Shown piece by piece: positions 25,520-34,848 of a stretch of DNA of 64,000 nucleotides. This stretch comes from Streptomyces sp. HB132 (GTDB lineage: Bacteria > Actinomycetota > Actinomycetes > Streptomycetales > Streptomycetaceae): NCBI RefSeq assembly GCF_016909575.1, contig NZ_JAFBGA010000003.1:496001-560000 (forward strand), read 5' to 3'. The first letter of the stretch is position 1, and each line of letters begins with the position of its first letter. Made by a program: the position numbers and the translations under genes. Under the pieces are notes generated by a model, which was given only the letters and a program-made list of their open reading frames with translations, did no database searches and was not told the origin of the DNA.

Positions 25520-26335
25520 TTGACCCGTGACGCCACCCCTCGTCGCTACCTGATGTGTGCCCCGGCCCACTTCGAGGTCACGTACTCCATCAACCCGTGG
25601 ATGGACCCGTCCAAACCCGTGGACCTGCCCCTGGCCATCACCCAGTGGGAGGATCTGCGTGACCGTTACCGGGCCCTCGGTCACACCGTGGAGCTCCTCA
25701 CCCCCCGTTCCGACCTGCCCGACATGGTGTTCGCCGCCAACGGCGCCACCGTGATCGACGGCCGGGTGCTCGGCGCCCTGTTCGCCTACCGGGAGCGGTT
25801 CGCCGAGGCCGAGGCGCACCGCGAGTGGTTCCGTGCCAACGGTTTCACCGAGATCCACGAGCCGGCCCATGTCAACGAGGGCGAGGGCGACTTCGCCGTG
25901 ACGGCGTCGTATCTGCTGGCGGGGCGGGGCTTCCGGTCCAGTCCGCTCTCCCACGACGAGGCGCAGGAGTTCTTCGGGCGCCCGGTGATCGGCCTCGATC
26001 TGGTGGACCCGAGGTACTACCACCTGGACACGGCGCTCTGCGTCCTCGACGACACGGCCGACGAGATCATGTACTACCCCGGGGCCTTCTCGCCGGGCAG
26101 CCGGTCCGTGCTGGCCCGGCTCTTCCCCGACGCACTGCTGGCCGAGGAGGCGGACGCCGCCCTGCTGGGCCTCAACGCCGTCAGCGACGGACGCCACGTG
26201 CTGCTCCCCCAGGCCGCCGTGGGGCTCCTCGACCCGCTGCGGGACCGGGGCTTCGAGCCGGTCCCGATGGATCTGGGTGAACTGCTCAAGGGCGGCGGCA
26301 GCGTGAAGTGCTGCACCCAGGAGCTGCGGGCCTGA
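25520..26335 (+). CDS. ddaH: N(G),N(G)-dimethylarginine dimethylaminohydrolase-type amidinotransferase
   Basis: 271 residues. The family hydrolyses methylated arginines or arginine to citrulline-type products through a cysteine thiouronium intermediate. Visible pieces are TYSINPWMDPSKPV, MVFAANGATVIDG, NEGEGDFAVT (substrate acids), DPRYYHLDTALCVLD (catalytic His) and LKGGGSVKCCTQELR with the nucleophilic Cys near the C-terminus. All catalytic residues appear intact. TTG 25520 is supported by GAGGAG seven bases upstream. It is divergent from a TetR regulator. The arginine catabolic genes that sometimes neighbour it are absent here. Confidence 0.9.
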   Translation: MTRDATPRRYLMCAPAHFEVTYSINPWMDPSKPVDLPLAITQWEDLRDRYRALGHTVELLTPRSDLPDMVFAANGATVIDGRVLGALFAYRERFAEAEAHREWFRANGFTEIHEPAHVNEGEGDFAVTASYLLAGRGFRSSPLSHDEAQEFFGRPVIGLDLVDPRYYHLDTALCVLDDTADEIMYYPGAFSPGSRSVLARLFPDALLAEEADAALLGLNAVSDGRHVLLPQAAVGLLDPLRDRGFEPVPMDLGELLKGGGSVKCCTQELRA

Positions 26336-26361
26336 TCCGACCGGGCGGAGAGGGAACGGGC

Positions 26362-27357
26362 CTATTCGTCCTCGGGCGGCGGCCAGGCGTCGCCCCACGC
26401 GGTGTCCCGGGCGGCACGGTAGAGCACGCCGTGCCGCTTGGTGACCGTGGCGCGCTTCAGGCCCTCGTCCCGGGTGCAGAGCTCCAGCAGTACCTGGCCC
26501 TTGCGGATCTGCGGTCTGCGGATGATCCGGGCGCTGACCGGGTCCGTGGCGAACCGGGTCGCCACGACGTAGCTGAACTTCTCGTCCTCGTGGCTGAGCG
26601 AGCCGCCCTTGACCTGACGGTGCAGCGACGAGCGGCTCACCCGTGCCGAGAAGTGGCACCAGTCCGAGCCCCGCTCGATGGGGCACGCCCCGTCGTGCGG
26701 GCAGGGCGCCGCGACGCTCAGCCCCGCGGCGATCAACCGGTCGCGGGCCTCGATGACGCGGTCGTAGCCGTCGGGGGTGCCGGGCTCCACGATCACGACG
26801 GCCTGGGCGGCCGACGCCGCGGCGTCCACGACCGCTGCCCGGTTCCCGGCGGTGAGCTCCTTGAGCACGTACGAGACGGTCACCAGGTCCGTCGGCGCCG
26901 GAGCCGGTGACGTGCCGATCCTCGTCCGTTCCCAGGTGGCGGCCCGCAGCGCGGGGACGCCGGAGGCCTCGGCCAGTTCACGGCCCAGCGCGAGGGCCGG
27001 TTCGGACCAGTCCAGGACCGTGCTGCGCGGCCCGTCCCAGGCCCCCGCGACCGCCCAGCTCGCCGCGCCCGTGCCGCCTCCGATGTCGGTGTGGGTGGCG
27101 GGCACCCAGTCGGGCGCGGCCTCGCGGAGTGCGGCGAGGCAGGACCGTACGGCCTCGAACGTCGCGGGCATCCGGTACGCGGCGTAGGCGGCGACGTCGG
27201 AGCGGTCCCGCAGGATGGGCGCGTCGGTGGGGGTGGTCCCGCGGTAGCTGGCGATCAGCCGGTCGACGGCCTGCGCGGCCTGCGTCGGGGGCAGCCCGTC
27301 GAGCAGGGCGGCCAGCGCCGCACGCAGGGTTTCCGCGGTGGAGAGGGAGTCGTTCAC
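26362..27357 (-). CDS. Rsm22/METTL17-type ribosomal small-subunit methyltransferase-like protein
   Basis: 331 residues. SAM-binding motif I is DIGGGTGAASWA, with VSYVLKEL and VIVEPGTPDGYDRVIEARD in motif order. Then comes the family's cysteine box CPHDGACP...DWCHF, thought to carry a metal or Fe-S cluster. The C-terminus (EKFSYVVATR, KGQVLLELCTRDEGL) matches the Rsm22 family, associated with small-subunit rRNA or assembly. GTG 27357 is six bases after a TACAAT -10 (27369-27364), so the transcript is probably leaderless. Confidence 0.85.
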   Translation of the reverse strand: MNDSLSTAETLRAALAALLDGLPPTQAAQAVDRLIASYRGTTPTDAPILRDRSDVAAYAAYRMPATFEAVRSCLAALREAAPDWVPATHTDIGGGTGAASWAVAGAWDGPRSTVLDWSEPALALGRELAEASGVPALRAATWERTRIGTSPAPAPTDLVTVSYVLKELTAGNRAAVVDAAASAAQAVVIVEPGTPDGYDRVIEARDRLIAAGLSVAAPCPHDGACPIERGSDWCHFSARVSRSSLHRQVKGGSLSHEDEKFSYVVATRFATDPVSARIIRRPQIRKGQVLLELCTRDEGLKRATVTKRHGVLYRAARDTAWGDAWPPPEDE

Positions 27358-27436
27358 CGCCGAATTGTAGGCGCAGGGCCCCCTCCCTCCGCAGCCCGGT
27401 GCTCCACGGTCCGACGGTCCGGGTCACCCCGGCCGC

Positions 27437-28864
27437 TCACTTCGTGAGCGGCTCCCGCACGGAGCGCGTGTTCCGCCACGGCCGGCACAGCAGCAGGAAG
27501 CACGCCGCCGCGGACAGTGCGCAGACCACCTGCACCACGGCCATCGGGACGGCGGTCCGTTCACCGGCGATCCCGACCAGGGGCGAGGCGATGGCACCGA
27601 TCAGGAACTGGGTCGTCCCCAGCAGCGCCGAGGCGGAGCCGGCCGCGTGCCTCGTGCGCATCAGGGCCTGGGTGTTGGTGTTGGGCATCGCCAGGCCCAT
27701 CGCGGACATGAGCACGAACAGCCCGACGGCCACCGGCAGCAGGCCGACCTCGCCGAAGACCCCGGAGGTCATCAGCAGCAGCGCGATCGCCGCGGCGCAG
27801 ATGACGGCGAGGCCGACGCCGAGCGCCTTGTCCAGGCTCACCCTCCCGACGAGCAGCTTGCCGTTGATCTGGCCGACGGCGATCAGCCCGACGGAGTTGA
27901 TCCCGAAGAGCAGGCTGAAGGTCTGGGGCGAGGCACCGTAGATCTCCTGGACGACGAACGGGGACGCGCTCACGTAGGCGAAGAGAGCGGCGAAGGCGAG
28001 GCTGCCCGCGATCATGTACCCGGTGAACACCCGGTCGGCGAGCAGCCCTCGCATGGTGCGCAGCGCGTCTCCCACACCGCCGGTGTGCCGCTGTTCCGCG
28101 GGCAGTGTCTCGTGGAGCCACTTCCAGACGACGAGGGTGAGCAGCACCCCGATGAGGGTGAGGACGACGAAGATGCCACGCCAGTCCGTGAACTGCAGCA
28201 CCTGACCGCCGATCACGGGCGCGATGACGGGCGCGACGCCCGAGATCAGCATCAGGGTGGAGAAGAACCGGGCCATCTCGTCGCCGTCGTAGAGGTCACG
28301 TACGACGGCCCGGGAGATCACGATGCCCGCGGCTCCGGCCAGGCCCTGCAGGAGGCGGAAGCCGATGAGCAGTTCCGCGGTGGGGGCGACGGCGCAGATC
28401 GCGGTGGCGATCACGTAGACGACCATGCCGAGGAGCAGCGGGGTGCGCCGGCCCCAGCGGTCGCTCATGGGGCCCACGACGAGCTGGCCGAGCGCCATTC
28501 CGGTGAGGCAGGCCGTCAGGGTGAGCTGGACCGTCGCGGCCGGGGCGTGCAGGGCGTCGGTGACCTCCGGGAGCGCCGGGAGGTACATGTCCATGGAGAG
28601 GGGCGGCAGTGCGGTGAGCCCGCCCAGCACCAGGGTGACCAGCAGTCCGACGCGCCGGGCGGTCGTCGTGGAGGTGGCCGGGAGACCCGGCGTGGTGGTG
28701 ATGGAGGCGGCGGGGATGCCCGCCGCGGTGTTCGTGGCCGTCGGCCCGGCCGTACCCACAGCGGTGGGGGTGGCGGTGGCCGGGGCGCCGCGCGTGGCGC
28801 ACTCGTTGCTCGTCGGTATGTGCTCGTGCTCTTGCTGGGCCCGGCTCGCGCCGCTGTCCGGCAT
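27437..28864 (-). CDS. Bcr/CflA-type MFS multidrug exporter
   Basis: 475 residues. An unusual cytosolic N-terminal stretch of about 70 residues, very rich in Thr/Ala/Pro, precedes 12 helices. TALPPLSMDMYLPALPEVTD and VGPMSDRWGRRTPLL are diagnostic of the Bcr/CflA branch. GAAGIVISRAVVRDLYDGDE is the motif C loop. It should export drugs such as bicyclomycin or chloramphenicol analogues. ATG 28864 has GGAG six bases upstream. The Thr-rich lead is odd and could instead be 5' untranslated, with translation starting near the first helix. Confidence 0.85.
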   Translation of the reverse strand: MPDSGASRAQQEHEHIPTSNECATRGAPATATPTAVGTAGPTATNTAAGIPAASITTTPGLPATSTTTARRVGLLVTLVLGGLTALPPLSMDMYLPALPEVTDALHAPAATVQLTLTACLTGMALGQLVVGPMSDRWGRRTPLLLGMVVYVIATAICAVAPTAELLIGFRLLQGLAGAAGIVISRAVVRDLYDGDEMARFFSTLMLISGVAPVIAPVIGGQVLQFTDWRGIFVVLTLIGVLLTLVVWKWLHETLPAEQRHTGGVGDALRTMRGLLADRVFTGYMIAGSLAFAALFAYVSASPFVVQEIYGASPQTFSLLFGINSVGLIAVGQINGKLLVGRVSLDKALGVGLAVICAAAIALLLMTSGVFGEVGLLPVAVGLFVLMSAMGLAMPNTNTQALMRTRHAAGSASALLGTTQFLIGAIASPLVGIAGERTAVPMAVVQVVCALSAAACFLLLCRPWRNTRSVREPLTK

Positions 28865-28949
28865 CCTCGTCTCCGCTTCGTTGAATCCGCATCTATGCTC
28901 TCAGGTCAGTCGTAGTGGTCGATACCTTTTTGCGTGGGAGCGGGCGGGC

Positions 28950-29957
28950 ATGAGTGGGACTGTGCGTTGGGGTGTACTGGCGACGGGCGGCATAGCCGCG
29001 ACCTTCACGGGGGACCTGCTGGCGATGAAGGACTCCGGGGCCGAGGTCGTGGCGGTCGCGTCCCGCACCGAGGCCTCCGCGAAGGCGTTCGCCGAGCGGT
29101 TCGGTATCGGTCGGGCGTACGGGAGTTGGGCGGAGCTCGTCGCCGACGACTCCGTCGATGTCGTCTACGTCGCCACCCCGCACTCCGCGCACCGGGAGGC
29201 CGCCGGGCTCGCTCTGCGGGCCGGCAAGCACGTGCTGTGCGAGAAGGCGTTCACGCTCAACGAGCGTGAGGCGCGGGAGCTGGTGGATCTGGCCCGGGAG
29301 CGCGGTCTGTTCCTGATGGAGGCCATGTGGACGTACTGCAATCCGCTGATACGCCGGATGACCGAGCTGGTGCGGGACGGCGCCATCGGCGAGATCCGCA
29401 CGGTGCAGGCCGACTTCGGCTTCGCAGGCACGTTCGGGGCCGAGCACCGGCTGCGTGATCCCGCGCTGGGCGGCGGCGCGCTGCTGGACCTCGGGGTCTA
29501 TCCGGTGTCGTTCGCGCAGCTGCTGCTGGGCGAGCCGGACCGGGTGCAGGCGGACGCGCTGCTGTCGCCGGAGGGCGTCGACCTGAACACCGGGATGCTG
29601 CTGGGGTGGGACTCCGGTGCCACGGCGCTGCTGACCTGTTCGATCGTCGGGGACCTGCCGACCGTCGCGTCGGTCACCGGAACGGCCGGGCGGATCGACT
29701 TCCCGCAGGGCTTCTTCCACCCGGAGCACTTCGTCCTGCACCGGCCGGGCCACGAGCCCGAGAAGATCGTCACGGGCCCCGGCCCGCAGGGGCTTTCGGG
29801 CATGCAGTACGAGGCCGCCGAGGTGACGCGCGCACTGCTGGCGGGCGAGAAGGAGTCGCCGCTGGTGCCGCTGGAGGGTTCGCTCGCCGTGATGCGGACG
29901 CTCGACGCGGTGCGTGACCGTGTCGGCGTCCGCTATCCCGCGGACGACCGGGCCTGA
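28950..29957 (+). CDS. Gfo/Idh/MocA-family NAD(P)-dependent oxidoreductase
   Basis: 335 residues. The N-terminal Rossmann half has WGVLATGGIAATFTGDL, AVASRTEASAKAFAERFG and VYVATPHSAH. CEKAFTLNEREA holds the EKP-like catalytic Lys motif (here EKA). The C-terminal half has LMEAMWTYCNPLIRR and GGALLDLGVYPVSFA. The family oxidises or reduces sugars, dihydrodiols and similar compounds; the specific substrate is not evident. ATG 28950 follows GGGAG by seven to eight bases. It is divergent from the MFS gene at 28864. Confidence 0.88.
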   Translation: MSGTVRWGVLATGGIAATFTGDLLAMKDSGAEVVAVASRTEASAKAFAERFGIGRAYGSWAELVADDSVDVVYVATPHSAHREAAGLALRAGKHVLCEKAFTLNEREARELVDLARERGLFLMEAMWTYCNPLIRRMTELVRDGAIGEIRTVQADFGFAGTFGAEHRLRDPALGGGALLDLGVYPVSFAQLLLGEPDRVQADALLSPEGVDLNTGMLLGWDSGATALLTCSIVGDLPTVASVTGTAGRIDFPQGFFHPEHFVLHRPGHEPEKIVTGPGPQGLSGMQYEAAEVTRALLAGEKESPLVPLEGSLAVMRTLDAVRDRVGVRYPADDRA

Positions 29958-29975
29958 CCCCGTGCGGGGCCGGGT

Positions 29976-31643
29976 TCACGCGGGGGTGAGCCCCGGGTTC
30001 CCGGCCTCGGTCACGAAAGAGGCGGCCGTGCTGACCGGCGCACCGGGTGTGGTGACCGCCGGCACCGTACGGAAGTCGGCACGCGCCAGCTCCGTCCCGA
30101 GGGTGACGAGCGCGTAGCCGCGGCGGCCGTCGTAGAACTTCATGTGCGGGTTGGCCCGGGTCAGGTTGTTCCAGTTGGCGGGCTTCTCGGAGCCGTCCTT
30201 GCCGCTGGAGATCGAGGTGGCCACGATCTCCGTGCCTACGGTGCGGGACGCCGGGTCGTCGAAGTCCTTCTTCAGGTCGAAGCCGTAGCCGACGTGCACG
30301 TCTCCGGTCAGGACCATGAGGTTCTCGATGCCGGCGGCCTCCGCGCCGTCCATGATCCGTTGCCGGGACGCGGGGTAGCCGTCCCACGAGTCCATGGACA
30401 GCTTGTAGGCGTCGGTCGGGACGTCTCGCCGCCGGGCGAAGGTGACCTGCTGCGGTACGACGTTCCACCGGGTGTCCGAGGTCTTCCAGCCGTCGAGCAG
30501 CCAGCGTTCCTGGGCGGCGCCCGTCATGGTGCGCGAAGGGTCCTCGGACTCCGGTCCGGGGACCTTCCAGCCGTCGCCGTACGCCTGGTTGCTGCGGTAC
30601 TGGCGGGTGTCGAGGATGTCGAACCGGGCGAGCCGGCCGAAGCGCAGCCGGCGGTAGAGCCGCATGTCGGGGCCGGTGGGGCGCTGCGGGGTGCGCAGCG
30701 GCTGGTTCTCCCAGTAGGCGCGGTAGGCGGCGGCCCTGCGGAGCAGGAACTCCTCCGGGGGGACGCTGTTCTCCGGGGTGTCGCCCGCGTAGTTGTTCTC
30801 GGTCTCGTGGTCGTCCCAGGTGACGACGAAGGGGTGCGCTGCGTGCGCGGCGCGCAGGTCGGGGTCGGACTTGTAGAGGCCGTACCGCATGCGGTAGTCC
30901 TCGAGCGTGAGCGTCTCCCGGGCGTAGTGGTCCGGCAGGACGCGGTCGGTGTACTTCCGGGCGCCGCCGGTGGCGGTGACGGCGTATTCGTAGAGGTAGT
31001 CGCCGAGGTGGAAGACCACGTCGACGTCCTCGTCCGCGAGGTGCCGGTAGGCCGTGAAGTAGCCGTCGTGGTAAGCCTGGCAGGAGACGGCGGCCAGGGT
31101 CAGGGAGCTGTTGCGGGCGCCGTGGGCGGGTGCGGTGCGGGTGCGGCCGGTGGGGCTGGTCCAGCTGCCGGCACGGAAGCGATAGTAGAAGTTCCGGTCG
31201 GAGTCGAGGCCGTTCACGTCCACCCGGAGACTGTGTCCGAACTCCGGGTGCGCGGTAGTGGATCCGCGCCGGACGACACGCCGGAAGCGTTCGTCGCGGG
31301 CGATCTCCCAGCGGACCTCGACGCGCTCGGCGGGCAGCCCGCCGTCGGCCTCGTACGGGCGGGGGGCGAGTCTCGTCCACAGCAGCACGGAATCCGGCAG
31401 CGGGTCTCCGGAGGCCACCCCCAGGGTGAAGGGGTCCTCCGTGATCTTCCGGGCGTCGAGCTCGGCGGCTGCCGCCGTGCCCGCGCCGGGCAGGTTGACG
31501 GCGAAGGCCAGTGCGGCGGCGGCGCCGGTGACGGTGAGGAAGCGGCGGCGGCCCACATCGGAGCCGAAGCTCCGCGCGGCACTGCGCAGCTCGGCCGAAT
31601 GGCCGCCCCGTCCGGGCGTCCTGCTCATCTGTGCGGGTGTCAT
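29976..31643 (-). CDS. phoD: PhoD-type alkaline phosphatase/phosphodiesterase, Tat-exported
   Basis: 555 residues. The Tat signal has [19 protein letters not shown]. An N-terminal PhoD_N domain ([19 protein letters not shown]) precedes the Ca/Fe-dependent PhoD core with [43 protein letters not shown] and [11 protein letters not shown]. It should release phosphate from organic esters outside the cell. ATG 31643 follows a GGGGAGGGG ribosome site. I looked for PHO-box direct repeats upstream and did not find convincing ones, so phosphate control is not shown here. Confidence 0.92.
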   Translation of the reverse strand: MTPAQMSRTPGRGGHSAELRSAARSFGSDVGRRRFLTVTGAAAALAFAVNLPGAGTAAAAELDARKITEDPFTLGVASGDPLPDSVLLWTRLAPRPYEADGGLPAERVEVRWEIARDERFRRVVRRGSTTAHPEFGHSLRVDVNGLDSDRNFYYRFRAGSWTSPTGRTRTAPAHGARNSSLTLAAVSCQAYHDGYFTAYRHLADEDVDVVFHLGDYLYEYAVTATGGARKYTDRVLPDHYARETLTLEDYRMRYGLYKSDPDLRAAHAAHPFVVTWDDHETENNYAGDTPENSVPPEEFLLRRAAAYRAYWENQPLRTPQRPTGPDMRLYRRLRFGRLARFDILDTRQYRSNQAYGDGWKVPGPESEDPSRTMTGAAQERWLLDGWKTSDTRWNVVPQQVTFARRRDVPTDAYKLSMDSWDGYPASRQRIMDGAEAAGIENLMVLTGDVHVGYGFDLKKDFDDPASRTVGTEIVATSISSGKDGSEKPANWNNLTRANPHMKFYDGRRGYALVTLGTELARADFRTVPAVTTPGAPVSTAASFVTEAGNPGLTPA

Positions 31644-31785
31644 ATGCCCCTCCCCTGCCGGATGCTGTCAGAGGCATTGGAGTGCGGGGCGACGACTTCC
31701 CGTTGGCACGTACACAACATCCGCATGGCGGTGCGATGAGCACCGGGTGCCGGCCGCCGCGAAACCTCCCGTACGCTGCCGGGCC

Positions 31786-32541
31786 ATGAACGCTGAGCAG
31801 AGGATCGCGGTCGTCACAGGTGCGGGATCGGGAATCGGCAGGGCGGTGGCTCTCACCCTCACGGGTGCCGGCTGGACGGTGGCACTGGCCGGGCGGCGGG
31901 CCGCCGCCCTGGAGGAGACGGCCGCCGCGGCGGGCCCGGGCGCCACGGTGTGCCTGCAGACCGACGTGAGCGACCCGGACGGGGTTGCCGCGCTCTTCAC
32001 CGCCGTAGGGAACCGCTTCGGCAGGCTGGACCTGCTCTTCAACAACGCCGGGACGTTCGGGCCGCGTTCGACTCCGGTCGAGGATCTCGCGTACGAGGAC
32101 TGGCGGACGGTGGTGGACGTCAATCTGACCGGGACGTTCCTGTGTGCGCAGGCGGCCTACCGCCTGATGAGGGAGCAGGACCCGCAGGGCGGCCGGATCA
32201 TCAACAACGGCTCCGTCTCCGCCCACGCCCCGCGCCCGCACTCCATCGCCTACACGGCGACGAAGCACGCGGTGACCGGTCTGACGAAGTCCCTGTCGCT
32301 GGACGGGCGGCCGTACCGGATCGCCTGCGGGCAGATCGACATCGGCAACGCCGCGACCGACATGACGGAGCGGATGAGTGCGGGGATCCTCCAGGCGAAT
32401 GGCGAGGTCGCCGCCGAGCCGGTCATGGCGGCGGACGACGTGGCCCGGACCGTCCTGCACATGGCGGAACTGCCCCTGGAGGCCAATGTCCAGTTCGCGA
32501 CAGTGCTGGCCACCGCGATGCCGTACGTCGGCCGGGGCTGA
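31786..32541 (+). CDS. SDR-family oxidoreductase
   Basis: 251 residues. [13 protein letters not shown] binds the cofactor, [11 protein letters not shown] is the NNAG motif, [20 protein letters not shown] holds the catalytic Ser-Tyr-Lys, and [14 protein letters not shown] follows. This is classical short-chain dehydrogenase architecture, complete; the substrate cannot be read. ATG 31786 comes eight bases after a TACGCT -10-like hexamer (31772-31777) with no Shine-Dalgarno, so it is probably leaderless. It is divergent from phoD. Confidence 0.87.
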   Translation: MNAEQRIAVVTGAGSGIGRAVALTLTGAGWTVALAGRRAAALEETAAAAGPGATVCLQTDVSDPDGVAALFTAVGNRFGRLDLLFNNAGTFGPRSTPVEDLAYEDWRTVVDVNLTGTFLCAQAAYRLMREQDPQGGRIINNGSVSAHAPRPHSIAYTATKHAVTGLTKSLSLDGRPYRIACGQIDIGNAATDMTERMSAGILQANGEVAAEPVMAADDVARTVLHMAELPLEANVQFATVLATAMPYVGRG

Positions 32542-32677
32542 CCGCCCGGCTCCGCACTCGCCCGGAACTCACCTCCGAATGACGGAGTTTGCATATTTCC
32601 ATCACTGAGCCCGGGAGAGCGCGTGCTGACCGTATGCTACTGGCCTTCACCAGTTACACACAGAAGGAACACACCGA

Positions 32678-33142
32678 ATGCGCATACGCACCGCCGCGCC
32701 CCTCGCCCTGGCCGCCGCCACCGCACTGGCCGGCTCGCTCCTCGCCACGGCCCCGGCCTCGGCGGCCTCCCATCAGGGCGGGCTGCACCTCGGCAAGATC
32801 CAGTACGACAGCCCCGGCAAGGACACCCGGACGAACACGTCCCTGAACGCCGAGTACGTCGACATCCACAACAACGGCAAGTCCAAGCTGCAGCTGAAGG
32901 GCTACAAGCTGAAGGACGACACCGGCTACACCTACACCTTCCCCGGCTTCACCGTCGCCGCCGGGAAGACGGTCCGGGTCCACACCGGCAAGGGGAAGAA
33001 CACCGGGGCCCACGTGTACTGGAACCGCGGTTCGTACGTCTGGAACAACACCGGCGACAAGGCCAGGCTGATCAAGCCGAGCGGCACCCTCCTGGACTCC
33101 TGCTCCTGGGGGAAGGGCACCGGCGTGAAGGTCTGCCACTGA
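32678..33142 (+). CDS. Secreted lamin-tail-domain protein
   Basis: 154 residues. A Sec signal peptide (AAPLALAAATALAGSLLAT, cleavage near ASA-AS) is followed by one lamin tail domain of about 120 residues. Readable pieces are GLHLGKIQYDSPGKD, AEYVDIHNNGKSKLQLKGYK, YTYTFPGFTVAAGKTVRVHT and YVWNNTGDKARL. Two cysteines near the C-terminus (DSCSWGKGTGVKVC) may form a disulfide. Such domains are thought to mediate binding at the cell surface; no enzyme is attached here. ATG 32678 has AAGGAA nine bases upstream. The upstream 130 bp are AT-rich and a terminator follows. Confidence 0.88.
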   Translation: MRIRTAAPLALAAATALAGSLLATAPASAASHQGGLHLGKIQYDSPGKDTRTNTSLNAEYVDIHNNGKSKLQLKGYKLKDDTGYTYTFPGFTVAAGKTVRVHTGKGKNTGAHVYWNRGSYVWNNTGDKARLIKPSGTLLDSCSWGKGTGVKVCH

Positions 33143-33190
33143 CCATCCGAATGGGCCGCCGCGGCCGGGGGGTCCGCGGGTGCGGCCAGG

Positions 33191-33223
33191 GGTGGTCCGG
33201 GGAGTCCAGGACCCCGGACCACC
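33191..33223 (+). terminator. Terminator after the lamin-tail gene
   Basis: GGTGGTCCGGGG (33191-33202) pairs perfectly with CCCCGGACCACC (33212-33223) around a 9-nt loop, 49 bases after the stop. Confidence 0.8.
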
Positions 33224-33435
33224 CGGGCGCGGAGCCGGAACGTCCCGGAAATCCCGCCAGTTCGCTGAAAGTCCCCGGAAGGCCGACGCCGGGATACCGG
33301 CGGCAGGACCCACGAGTCGTCGCCGACGGGGCACAGCTCGCGACGCTCATCGGTGAAAGCTGTGGGAGCCGCCGGCCCCCGCGGCCGGAGGCTCCACCGG
33401 GAATGCGCACCCCCGTACCGTGGTTGACCCGCGAC

Positions 33436-34290
33436 ATGAGCACACAGCCGGGCACCGAGGTCCTCCGCTACACCGCGTTCTCCGCGGACCCCGCCGGGGG
33501 CAACCCGGCAGGGGTCGTCCTGGACGCCTCCGGGCTCGACGACAAGGCGATGCTCGCCGTCGCCGCGGACCTGGGTTACAGCGAGTCGGCGTTCCTCACC
33601 GAGCCGGACGGGCACGGTGGCCACACCGTCCGCTACTTCAGCCCGAAGGCCGAAGTGCCCTTCTGCGGCCATGCCACGGTTGCCGCCGCCATCGCGCTCG
33701 CCGAGCGGGACGGCCCGGGCGATCTGGTGTTCTCCACCCCCGCCGGTACGGTCCCGGTCACCGTCGCCCGTGAGGGCGACGAGCTCCGCGCCACCCTGAC
33801 CAGCGTCGAGCCGTACACCACCGACGCCGCACCCGAGGACGTGGCGGAGGCCCTGGCCGCCCTGGACTGGCCGGCCGCCGGACTGGACAGCGCGCTGCCG
33901 CCCCGCATCGCGTACGCGGGCGCCCGCCACCTGGTGCTGGCCGCCGTCAGCCGGGAGCGGCTGGCGGACCTGTCGTACGACTTCGCCCGCCTCGAAGCCC
34001 TCATGCACCGGCTCGGCCTGACGACCGTGCAGTTGGTGTGGCGGGAGTCCGGCACCGTCTTCCACGTCCGCGACCCGTTCCCGGTCGGCGGCGTCGTCGA
34101 GGACCCGGCGACGGGCGCGGCGGCGGCCGCGTTCGGCGCGTACGCACGCGAGTCGGGTCTCGTCCCGGACGACGCGGTCCTCACCCTGCACCAGGGCGCC
34201 GACATGGGCCGTCCCGGCACCCTCACCGTCGAGCTCAGGCCGGGTGACGCGCGGATCAGGGTGAGCGGGACGGGGACCCGCATCGGCTGA
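33436..34290 (+). CDS. PhzF-family isomerase-like protein (second copy)
   Basis: 284 residues, the full family length. FSADPAGGNPAGVVLDASG, SESAFLTEPDG (catalytic Glu), VRYFSPKAEVPFCGHATVAA and EDPATGAAAAAFGAY are the four PhzF motifs in order. The substrate is unknown. It is not a close copy of the 238-residue homologue at 18330-19046 and has a longer middle. ATG 33436 has no clear ribosome site. A GC-rich 290-bp gap with the preceding terminator separates it from the lamin-tail gene. It is the last apparently intact gene before the scarred stretch at 34.3-34.8 kb. Confidence 0.85.
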   Translation: MSTQPGTEVLRYTAFSADPAGGNPAGVVLDASGLDDKAMLAVAADLGYSESAFLTEPDGHGGHTVRYFSPKAEVPFCGHATVAAAIALAERDGPGDLVFSTPAGTVPVTVAREGDELRATLTSVEPYTTDAAPEDVAEALAALDWPAAGLDSALPPRIAYAGARHLVLAAVSRERLADLSYDFARLEALMHRLGLTTVQLVWRESGTVFHVRDPFPVGGVVEDPATGAAAAAFGAYARESGLVPDDAVLTLHQGADMGRPGTLTVELRPGDARIRVSGTGTRIG

Positions 34291-34341
34291 CGGGCGCGGG
34301 CCGGGCGGACGCGGACCCTTCGGTACGACGTCACTTCGGCT

Positions 34342-34464
34342 TTCACCGTGCCCGGCCGCGTACACGTCCGCGGTGTCGAAGAACGTCACACCGAGGTCGA
34401 GCGCCCGGCGGACGGCGGCCACCGACTCGTCGTCGTCGACCTTGCCCCGGCCGAGCGGACTGCG
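34342..34464 (-). pseudogene. Aldo/keto reductase fragment (gene scar)
   Basis: A 41-codon stretch on - reads SPLGRGKVDDDESVAAVRRA, then LDLGVTFFDTADVYAAGHGE. That is the N-terminal part of an aldo/keto reductase, including the catalytic-Asp region FFDTADVY. No start codon region, no Tyr/Lys/His catalytic remainder and no downstream barrel follow: the frame after GHGE degenerates into SRSDVVPKG with no family resemblance. It abuts the acetyltransferase remnant on the other strand at about 34479. Confidence 0.75.
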
Positions 34465-34478
34465 CGGCCGAGGGCAGG

Positions 34479-34769
34479 GCGACTCTCGACTACTGGATGG
34501 CCGGCCCGGGCCGTGGCCAGGGCGTCGCGAAAGCGGCGCTGCGCACCATCAACCCTCTTGGCCCTGCACGGCCTGCGCGTTCCCCGCCTCCAGGTCCTCA
34601 TCGAACCCCGGAACACCGCCTCGGTACGAACGGCCGAGAGTACCGGCTACCGGGGCGAGGGCCTGCTGCGCGGCTGGCGGGAGATCGGGGGCCGGCGCCG
34701 GACATGCCGATCTACGCCCAGTTGAACGGGGACCGTCAGCAGGATGGCCCGGGCCCGACAGGCAGCTGA
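34479..34769 (+). pseudogene. GNAT acetyltransferase remnant with frameshifts
   Basis: Three frames must be joined to read it. TLDYWMAGPGRGQGVAKAAL (from 34482; the acetyl-CoA loop RGQGVA) is in one frame. LLALHGLRVPRLQVLIEPRN and TASVRTAESTGYRGEGLLRG follow in a second frame from about 34555. DMPIYAQLNGD returns to the first frame, with the stop at 34767-34769. This is the C-terminal two thirds of a RimJ/RimL-type acetyltransferase. The N-terminus is missing at the junction with the aldo/keto reductase fragment. It is almost certainly non-functional. Confidence 0.78.
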
Positions 34770-34848
34770 ACACGAGACGTTACGATCGCGGGCACCGCGG
34801 TGGTACCGCGATGCCCTCAGTCACCGGAACCCGCAGGAGAGCCGACCC

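Noticed and set aside
31644..31785. Possible PHO box before phoD
   Set aside because: No convincing 11-bp direct repeats with a GTTCACC core on either strand.
29770..32460. 896-codon open frame on - across phoD and its neighbours
   Set aside because: It is a different frame of phoD with Arg/Pro-rich composition. The real frame has a Tat signal and all PhoD motifs.
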